From positions 186,001 to 250,000 of the forward strand of contig NZ_JAMQKC010000002.1 of assembly GCF_028416595.1 (NCBI RefSeq): a stretch of 64,000 nucleotides of DNA. Direction: 5' to 3'. The notes below the pieces were generated by a model, which was not told the DNA's origin, did no database searches, and was given only the letters and a program-made list of their open reading frames with translations. Every line of letters begins with the position of its first letter. Within the stretch, counting starts at the first letter, position 1. Of this stretch, positions 58,440 through 64,000 are shown piece by piece. Made by a program: the position numbers and the translations under genes. This DNA comes from Aquibacillus salsiterrae (lineage in GTDB: Bacteria > Bacillota > Bacilli > Bacillales > Amphibacillaceae).

Positions 58440-60206
58440 TTGAAGGATTTTTTAAAAATAAAGTCGTTCTTTATGCCATACAAACGATACTTCGTATGTG
58501 CCTTCTTAGCTTTAATGGTCACTACTTGTGTCAGTGTAGCTGCTCCACTTCTACTAAAATACCTGGTGGATGATGTCATCTTAGAGGAACAATACCATCT
58601 AGTTCCAATGGTTTCGTTAGCAGTTATCGGTGTTGCAATTGTTCAAGGTGTCTTTTCCTATCTATACCAATATCAAGGCCAGTGGTTTGGGATTAAGACA
58701 GTGTATGATTTAAGAAACACTCTATATCAAAAGCTACAGTACTTATCATTAGGTTACTATAGTAGCGCGAAAACAGGAGACTTAATGGCCCGGCTCACTG
58801 GGGATGTAGAGAAAATTAGAACATTCTTATCTGGTGGTATTTTTAATTTACTAAAGACCTTTTTTCTTTTTATCGCTGGCTTAGCAGTTATGTCAATCTA
58901 TAGTATCAAGTTAACGTTAGTGACTTTTGTTGTATTAGGATTATTAATTGCGTTATCTTATCGGTTTCAGAAAGTCGTTAGGCCTTCTTTTCGTACGATA
59001 AGAAAAAGTGTAGCCGACCTTACTACCATCATCCAAGAAAATATTATGGGGATTAGGACAGTAAAGTCATTCGGTCACGAAGATTTCGAAGTTGATAAAT
59101 TTGCTAAATATAACCACGGTTTTAAAGATGCACAATTAAATAGTGCCCAGATTTGGTCACGGTATTTTCCGGTCATGGAAATGTTAGGTGGATTTTGTGT
59201 AGTTATTTTATTAGGGTATGGCGGTTTATTAGTTCTAGGCGACGAACTTTCGATCGGTGCCTTAGCTGCCTTTTTTAGTATTATTTGGCTTGTTATTACA
59301 CCGCTTACGAATATTGGATTTTCCATCAACCAATTTATGGAATCGGTCACATCTGCTGAACGCTTAAATGAATTGTTAGAACTCAAGGAAGAGATACGGA
59401 CAAATAGTGACCCACTCCCTTTAGTAGATGAGAGTACAGACATTAATCTAAAGAATGTCTCTTTTGGTTATAAAGAATCAAATGATACTCTATCTGATAT
59501 CAACCTTCATGCTTTTTCAGGAAAAACAGTCGGAATTATTGGTGCAACCGGATCAGGAAAATCTAGTATTATTCAGCTGTTGTTCCGTGGCTATGATACT
59601 ACAGAAGGTGCTGTATATGTGAATGGAACGGATGCACGTAAACTTCCTCTACCCAACTTACGCAGAAAGATTGGCGTTGTGATGCAAGAGCCGTTTATAT
59701 TTTCTGCGAGTATTAGAGACAACATTGCATATGGCAATCCATATGCTTCGATGGACAAAATCATCGAAGTAGCTAAATTAGCAGACGCGCATGAATTTAT
59801 TTCAGAGCTCCCGAATGGATACGACACGGTAGTGGGTGAGCGTGGTCTTGGATTATCAGGTGGGCAGAAACAACGAATTTCGATAGCTCGGGCCCTTCTC
59901 ATTGAACCAGAAATTCTTGTGTTAGATGACGCAACTAGTGCACTAGATATGGAGACTGAATACCAAATTCTATCAAACTTGAAAGCGATGGATAGGAAAC
60001 AAACGATATTTATTATTGCACACCGTATTTCATCACTAAAAAATGCAGATGAAATTATTGTGCTAGATAAGGGGAAAATCGTGGAGCGAGGCAGGCATAA
60101 CAGACTACTTGAACAACGAGGAATCTATCACAAAACCTATCAGGTACAGCATGCAAGCCAAATCGAAAGCATCCAAACGCAAACAAAAAGGAGTAGAGCA
60201 TTATGA
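58440..60206 (+). CDS. ABC exporter half-transporter, BmrC (YheI)-like
   Basis: 588-residue fused membrane-ATPase exporter: six helices in 1-310, ATPase domain about 335-575. Walker A GATGSGKSS, signature LGLSGGQKQRISIARALL, Walker B VLDDATSALD, switch His in IIAHRISSL. The residue after the Walker B aspartate is Asp instead of the catalytic Glu, so this half contributes the non-hydrolysing site, as BmrC does in the BmrC/BmrD multidrug exporter. TTG start behind GGAGGTTAGATAG. It overlaps the partner gene by four bases (ATGA). Confidence 0.88.
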   Translation: MKDFLKIKSFFMPYKRYFVCAFLALMVTTCVSVAAPLLLKYLVDDVILEEQYHLVPMVSLAVIGVAIVQGVFSYLYQYQGQWFGIKTVYDLRNTLYQKLQYLSLGYYSSAKTGDLMARLTGDVEKIRTFLSGGIFNLLKTFFLFIAGLAVMSIYSIKLTLVTFVVLGLLIALSYRFQKVVRPSFRTIRKSVADLTTIIQENIMGIRTVKSFGHEDFEVDKFAKYNHGFKDAQLNSAQIWSRYFPVMEMLGGFCVVILLGYGGLLVLGDELSIGALAAFFSIIWLVITPLTNIGFSINQFMESVTSAERLNELLELKEEIRTNSDPLPLVDESTDINLKNVSFGYKESNDTLSDINLHAFSGKTVGIIGATGSGKSSIIQLLFRGYDTTEGAVYVNGTDARKLPLPNLRRKIGVVMQEPFIFSASIRDNIAYGNPYASMDKIIEVAKLADAHEFISELPNGYDTVVGERGLGLSGGQKQRISIARALLIEPEILVLDDATSALDMETEYQILSNLKAMDRKQTIFIIAHRISSLKNADEIIVLDKGKIVERGRHNRLLEQRGIYHKTYQVQHASQIESIQTQTKRSRAL

Positions 60207-62038
60207 ATGGTTCAGCGGAGGCGATAGAAAACCAACATACGAGTAAAAAAAGAGATCGGTTTGTTTATCCTAACGATAACGCAATTGAAAAACCATTCAA
60301 CTGGTCGATCATGGTGAAACTATTGCAGTTTATTAAACCGTACCGAAGGACATATCTTCCTATTGCAATTATCTCGTTATTGCTTAGTACAGCAGTTAAG
60401 CTCGTTATTCCTTTTTTAATAGGCTATGGTGTCGATTACGCCTTACGTCCAAAAGATGTTGATTTATTAACTACGCTTGTTATAACGATTGCTATCCTAT
60501 ACTTACTCCAAGGAATCTTCAATATGTTTCGAATTCGCTACACAACTACATTAGGGCAAAGTGTTGTTCTTGATTTAAGAAAAAAGTTATTTTCACACGT
60601 AGAAAATCTTTCGTTTCGTTTTTTTGATAAGCGTTCGGAAGGCTCGGTTATTGTTCGGCTAAACAATGATGTGAATAGCTTACAAGATTTGTTTACGAAC
60701 GGACTGATTAATATCATCATGGACATGATCATGTTAGTTGGGATTATTACAATCCTATTTTTCTTAAATGTGAAGTTGACGATTGCGGTCATGGTTGTCG
60801 TCCCTATAATGGCCTTTCTTTCTACCAAAGTAAGAAGGAAAATAAGACGAGGATGGCAGCGCGTTCGACTTTACCAATCTGTGATGAATTCCCATTATAA
60901 TGAGTGTATTCAAGGGATAAGAGAAACACAGACATTTGTCCAGGAAAATGAAAATATCGGCTATTTTAAAGGCTTGAATATGCGCAATACTAAAGCGCTC
61001 CGTCAAGCGACAAAGATGAGTGCTATTTTACCTCCTGCCGTAGAAGTAACAGGTGCAATCGGTACAGCCGCATTGTTTTGGTACGGTGCCCATTTACTTC
61101 AAGCTGGGGAAATTTCGATAGGGATTATTGTTGCTTTTGCTAGTTATATCGGTAACTTCTGGCAGCCAATTTCACGTCTAGGTCAAATTTACAATCAATT
61201 ACTTAAAGTGATGGCATCGTCTGAACGGATTTTTGAATTTTTAGCAGAAAAGCCTCAAGTAACAGATAAAAAAGATGCAAAAGAGCTACAAGTGAATCAA
61301 GGGAAGGTTACCTTTGATCAAGTGAAATTTGCCTATGAAAAAGACCGAGTGGCCTTAACCGATTTCTCCTTAGAGGTAAATCCTGGCGATACTGTTGCGT
61401 TAGTAGGCCATACTGGATCAGGGAAATCGACGGTTATTAACTTGCTTTGTCGGTTCTATGATACTACTTCAGGTAAGATTTTAATTGATGATCAAGATAT
61501 TAAAGATGTAACGATAGCTAGTTTGAGGAAAAATATGAGTCTTGTCATGCAAGATACCTTTTTGTTTTCTGGGACGATTATGGAAAACATACGGTATGGA
61601 AGATTAGATGCGACAGATGAAGAAGTTATCGAAGCAGCCAAAGCAGTACATGCTGATTCCTTCATAAAACAACTAGCGAATGGTTATCATACTGAAGTAG
61701 AGGAACGAGGTAGAATGCTATCTGTCGGCCAAAGGCAGTTGATTTCATTTGCTCGTGCGCTACTCGCAGAGCCAAAAATTCTTATCCTAGATGAAGCAAC
61801 ATCAAGTATTGATACTGAGACGGAAATGAAGATTCAAGATGGAATGAAAACGTTGATTAATAACCGGACATCTTTTATTGTTGCGCACAGGTTATCAACG
61901 ATTCAGAATGCGGACAAAATTGTCGTGTTAAACCAGGGTGAAATCGTAGAGATTGGGAATCATGATTCATTATTAGAGAGAGATGGCGTGTATGCTAATT
62001 TAATCAAAGTTCAGAATCGGTTTTTAACTGGGGAATAA
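60203..62038 (+). CDS. ABC exporter half-transporter, BmrD (YheH)-like
   Basis: 611-residue partner. An N-terminal extension of about 40 residues, six helices to about 340, ATPase domain about 375-600. Walker A GHTGSGKST, Walker B ILDEATSSID with the catalytic Glu intact, His in IVAHRLSTI. The signature is degenerate, MLSVGQRQLISF in place of LSGGQ. Together the two proteins form an asymmetric heterodimer with one consensus and one degenerate ATP site. Drug or lipid export is likely; the real substrate is unknown. Confidence 0.88.
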   Translation: MNGSAEAIENQHTSKKRDRFVYPNDNAIEKPFNWSIMVKLLQFIKPYRRTYLPIAIISLLLSTAVKLVIPFLIGYGVDYALRPKDVDLLTTLVITIAILYLLQGIFNMFRIRYTTTLGQSVVLDLRKKLFSHVENLSFRFFDKRSEGSVIVRLNNDVNSLQDLFTNGLINIIMDMIMLVGIITILFFLNVKLTIAVMVVVPIMAFLSTKVRRKIRRGWQRVRLYQSVMNSHYNECIQGIRETQTFVQENENIGYFKGLNMRNTKALRQATKMSAILPPAVEVTGAIGTAALFWYGAHLLQAGEISIGIIVAFASYIGNFWQPISRLGQIYNQLLKVMASSERIFEFLAEKPQVTDKKDAKELQVNQGKVTFDQVKFAYEKDRVALTDFSLEVNPGDTVALVGHTGSGKSTVINLLCRFYDTTSGKILIDDQDIKDVTIASLRKNMSLVMQDTFLFSGTIMENIRYGRLDATDEEVIEAAKAVHADSFIKQLANGYHTEVEERGRMLSVGQRQLISFARALLAEPKILILDEATSSIDTETEMKIQDGMKTLINNRTSFIVAHRLSTIQNADKIVVLNQGEIVEIGNHDSLLERDGVYANLIKVQNRFLTGE

Positions 62039-62110
62039 CAATTGGAAAGATTTGAGAATCGAACCTGTCACATAACAATTTCTGATGTGGCAGGTAAGTT
62101 ATAAAAGTAT

Positions 62111-62165
62111 AAAAAAATCTAAGAGCTTGCCTTCGGCCGGGCAAGGCGCCCTTCACTTTTCTTAA
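62111..62165 (+). repeat. Dispersed intergenic repeat, short copy
   Basis: AAATCTAAGAGCTTGCCTTC...GGCCGGGCAAGGCGCCCTTCACTTTTCTTA. Confidence 0.65.
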
Positions 62166-62270
62166 AGGCAATGATACTTGTATAATGCTGCTGTAAAAAT
62201 TAGAATGAATATGTCGGGCATGGACAACAAAGGGGGGGCTTTTATGGGTGAAACTAAGGGGTATGTCTGG

Positions 62271-62350
62271 TAGGTCACATAAGTCCGAATACGTGCTCGA
62301 TTCGGACAGAGAAAGCGCAAATCGGTCACCTAAGTCCGAATACTCCGGGA
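62271..62350 (+). repeat. Short 51-bp-period repeat
   Basis: GGTCACATAAGTCCGAATAC at about 62273 recurs as GGTCACCTAAGTCCGAATAC at about 62324, a period of 51. The first copy carries an inner TCCGAAT...ATTCGGA inverted repeat. It is followed by a tail (62360-62440) similar to those at 2044 and 58203. No gene is seen in 62039-62729 apart from repeats and a probable regulatory site. Confidence 0.7.
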
Positions 62351-62359
62351 AATCACCGC

Positions 62360-62440
62360 AGGGCAGCGCATGCTTCAGCGCCTATACTTATCTTATGCCT
62401 ACCTTAGTCTGACCAAGGCGCCTTGCGCTTTTCTTATCGT
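62360..62440 (+). repeat. Tail module of the 62-kb repeat
   Basis: GCGCATGCTTCAGCGCCTAT...CTTATGCCTACCTTAGTCTG, then ACCAAGGCGCCTTGCGCTTTTCTTA. It shares CTTAGTCT, CAAGGCGC and GCGCTTTTCTTA with the other tails. Confidence 0.7.
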
Positions 62441-62565
62441 AAATACGAAACCGTGGTACAATAGAATAAAGTTAACCGGGAGGATTCCTACAAAAGCCCT
62501 CGAATTAGTATCCAGTAATGTCTGAAACAGAGGGCCCATAGCTTAAAGATTTTGTTAGAAAGGGT

Positions 62566-62601
62566 AGGCGCTCGGAGCTAGACAGCTAGTTATTCTTATC
62601 T
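62566..62601 (-). repeat. Dispersed intergenic repeat fragment, minus orientation
   Basis: GGTAGGCGCTCGGAGCTAGA then CAGCTAGTTATTCTTAT: reverse-complement head of the family. Confidence 0.6.
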
Positions 62602-62626
62602 TGTTAAGTATCGGAACACACTATTT

Positions 62627-62640
62627 TGTTAACGCTTTCT
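62627..62640 (+). promoter_or_regulatory. Possible cre site
   Basis: TGTTAACGCTTTCT; its reverse complement AGAAAGCGTTAACA matches the catabolite-response consensus except for the first base. It lies about 90 bases before the dehydrogenase gene. Confidence 0.45.
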
Positions 62641-62729
62641 TGTATCGGGTAGCTAAAGTTAGAGGTCAGATTTAAAAGCAGGGACAAGGAACATTGGAGT
62701 AACAACTAGTAAAGGAAGGGTTTGATTAA

Positions 62730-63719
62730 ATGAGGAAACGGAAGGTTTATGTTACCGACTGGGAGTACGAGGATTTACGTTATGAAGAGGCTGCATTAAA
62801 AGACGACCGGATTGAACTGGTTCCGGTCCAATGTGAAACAGAAGAAGATGTGATACATAAATGTAAAGATGCCGATGGACTAATTAATCAGTATGCACCG
62901 ATAGGTCGGAAGGTTTTGGAAGCGTTACCGAATTTGAAAGTCATTTCTCGGTATGGAGTGGGTGTCAATACAATAGATTTAGAGGCTGCTACTGAAAGAG
63001 GAATTTGTGTGGCAAACGTTCCTGATTATTGCGTCGATGAAGTATCGGATCATGCCCTTGCATTATTAATGAGTTGGACGAGAAAGGTGGTTGTGACAAA
63101 CAACCAAGTGAAACAAGGTAAATGGGATTTTAAAGTTAGTAAACCAATCTATCGATCAAGGGGTCAAGTGCTAGGGTTAGTTGGCTTTGGGAAAATACCA
63201 CAGGCATTAGCGTATAAAGTACAGGCCCTGGGAATAAAAGTAATTGCCTATGATCCTTATTATCCTGAAGATAAAGCTTTGGCACTAGGGGTTACCCTCG
63301 TTTCACTGGACAATTTATGCCAACAGGCAGATATTATTTCGGTTCACGCACCACTAATGGAAAGTACAAGAGGAATGATTGGTAAAGAACAATTTAGCCA
63401 AATGAAGCCGAGTGCGCTTGTAATTAATACTTCAAGAGGCCCGGTAATTAACGAAGAAGCAATTATCGATGCGCTTAGGAAGGGGTTAATCAGTGGTGCT
63501 GCTTTGGATGTAGTTGAAACCGAACCGATCCATCCTGACAATCCGCTTCTTCACATGGACAATGTTATCTTAACTCCTCATGTTGCTTGGTATTCAGAGG
63601 AAGCAGAAGAAGAAATGCGAACGAAAGCAGCACGAAGTACACTAGAGGTCTTACTTGATCAGCAATATCCAACATACCTTGTCAATCCTGAGGTGAAAGA
63701 CAAACTTACGTTACATTAA
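62730..63719 (+). CDS. D-2-hydroxyacid dehydrogenase (C-terminal-binding-protein type)
   Basis: 329-residue NAD-dependent dehydrogenase of the phosphoglycerate dehydrogenase/CtBP group. The catalytic triad is in VINTSRGPVINEEAI (Arg region), DVVETEPIHPDNPL (Glu) and LTPHVAWYS (His). The dinucleotide motif reads GLVGFGKIPQAL: Pro stands where the third Gly of GxGxxG is usual. No ACT domain, so it is unlikely to be the serine-pathway SerA. A terminator follows 140 bases on, and a further gene begins at the window edge. Substrate unknown; sugar-acid reduction is possible. Confidence 0.83.
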   Translation: MRKRKVYVTDWEYEDLRYEEAALKDDRIELVPVQCETEEDVIHKCKDADGLINQYAPIGRKVLEALPNLKVISRYGVGVNTIDLEAATERGICVANVPDYCVDEVSDHALALLMSWTRKVVVTNNQVKQGKWDFKVSKPIYRSRGQVLGLVGFGKIPQALAYKVQALGIKVIAYDPYYPEDKALALGVTLVSLDNLCQQADIISVHAPLMESTRGMIGKEQFSQMKPSALVINTSRGPVINEEAIIDALRKGLISGAALDVVETEPIHPDNPLLHMDNVILTPHVAWYSEEAEEEMRTKAARSTLEVLLDQQYPTYLVNPEVKDKLTLH

Positions 63720-63857
63720 TCATCTATTTCTTCATAAAAACAAATATCAGTCTAATAGATTAGCCCAACTCCTACTTAAGATGTATGACAGAATGTAGCA
63801 AAATTGGTATAACTAGTATGTAAGCAAATAAGAACTCATCTTGTTTGCATTCTAATC

Positions 63858-63923
63858 AAAACGCATGGGCAAAAGACAAAGTGACCTCCCCAAGGAAACA
63901 AGTCAGATCCCATGCGTTTTTTA
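63858..63923 (+). terminator. Terminator after the dehydrogenase gene
   Basis: AAAACGCATGGG / CCCATGCGTTTT perfect 12-bp stem with a 39-base loop and T run. The loop holds a further TGAC...GTCA pairing. Confidence 0.75.
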
Positions 63924-63963
63924 CTGTATCCAAAGATCAAATCAACAGAAGGGAAGAAGTTAA

Positions 63964-64000
63964 ATGGGTTCTGTAAAAGTTATTCAAATAGGCATCGGTG
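63964..64000 (+). CDS. Start of a gene cut by the window edge
   Basis: ATG at 63964, behind GGGAAGAAG, opens MGSVKVIQIGIG and runs off the window. The start of a Rossmann fold (hydrophobic strand followed by a glycine turn) suggests an NAD(P)-dependent dehydrogenase. Nothing more can be said. Confidence 0.5.
   Translation, partial: MGSVKVIQIGIG

Noticed and set aside
62237-62280. Nine-codon ORF after a G-rich ribosome site at about 62243
   Set aside because: Too short to judge and lies at the edge of a repeat.
62730-63719. SerA (phosphoglycerate dehydrogenase of serine synthesis)
   Set aside because: No C-terminal ACT or intervening domain, length 329; better described as a generic D-2-hydroxyacid dehydrogenase.

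Overview
The window comes from a low-GC, endospore-forming Gram-positive bacterium of the Bacillaceae. The evidence is the strong AGGAGG-type ribosome binding sites, frequent GTG/TTG starts, sporulation-linked small proteins (a Spo0E-like phosphatase and four YjcZ-type peptides), Bacillus-type regulators (DesKR, YesMN, LacI/CcpA-like) and SLH-anchored surface proteins. No rRNA, tRNA, CRISPR array, prophage or intact insertion sequence was recognised. Most operons end in clear intrinsic terminators.

Layout. (1) 0.2-2 kb: the membrane-fluidity two-component system desK-desR. (2) 2.2-9 kb: a phosphoesterase, then a methionine/2-oxo-acid island: an omega-amidase (MtnU type), an HcxA-like dehydrogenase, divergent mtnE aminotransferase and the metNIQ methionine importer. 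(3) 9.2-14.4 kb: a TetR regulator, membrane fusion lipoprotein and SwrC/AcrB-like RND pump, with a paired TetR-type operator. (4) 14.6-19.7 kb: three consecutive secreted SLH-domain proteins (lytic transglycosylase-like, subtilisin-like, and SLH only). (5) 19.8-25.2 kb: cell-envelope genes on the minus strand (LCP ligase, CorA, a PilZ-like protein, a DUF1540 protein, two LysM-NlpC/P60 hydrolases). (6) 25.4-27.8 kb: a nitroreductase remnant, a Spo0E-like gene, an EAL phosphodiesterase and two c-di-GMP-I riboswitches. (7) 27.9-34.4 kb: two transporters, yozQ, a divergent PRPP synthetase paralogue and a molybdopterin oxidoreductase. (8) 34.8-40.7 kb: a LacI regulator with a sugar-catabolic cluster (ThuA, two Gfo/Idh/MocA dehydrogenases, two TIM-barrel isomerases). 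(9) 40.9-45.9 kb: VanZ-like, SEC-C/HTH, a multi-HTH protein, a tandem pair of c-di-GMP-I riboswitches before a 54-residue protein, ykuK and four YjcZ-type genes. (10) 46.1-57.2 kb: an oligosaccharide-utilisation locus (ABC importer without its ATPase, YesMN-type two-component system, two glycoside hydrolases, AraC regulator). (11) 57.5-58.2 kb: a 52-bp tandem repeat array. (12) 58.4-64 kb: a BmrCD-like heterodimeric ABC exporter, a D-2-hydroxyacid dehydrogenase and the start of one more gene.

Three things stand out. First, four c-di-GMP-I riboswitches lie within 18 kb: one controls an EAL phosphodiesterase, two stand in series before an unrecognised small protein, and one precedes what looks like a decayed small gene. 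Second, there are 51-52-bp tandem repeat arrays at three loci, each running into a related tail module, on top of a dispersed palindromic intergenic repeat that occurs more than a dozen times. Third, the LacI-controlled cluster has the enzyme set expected for a 3-keto-glycoside route of sugar breakdown.

All functional calls come from reading the sequence and recalling families. No database search was run.
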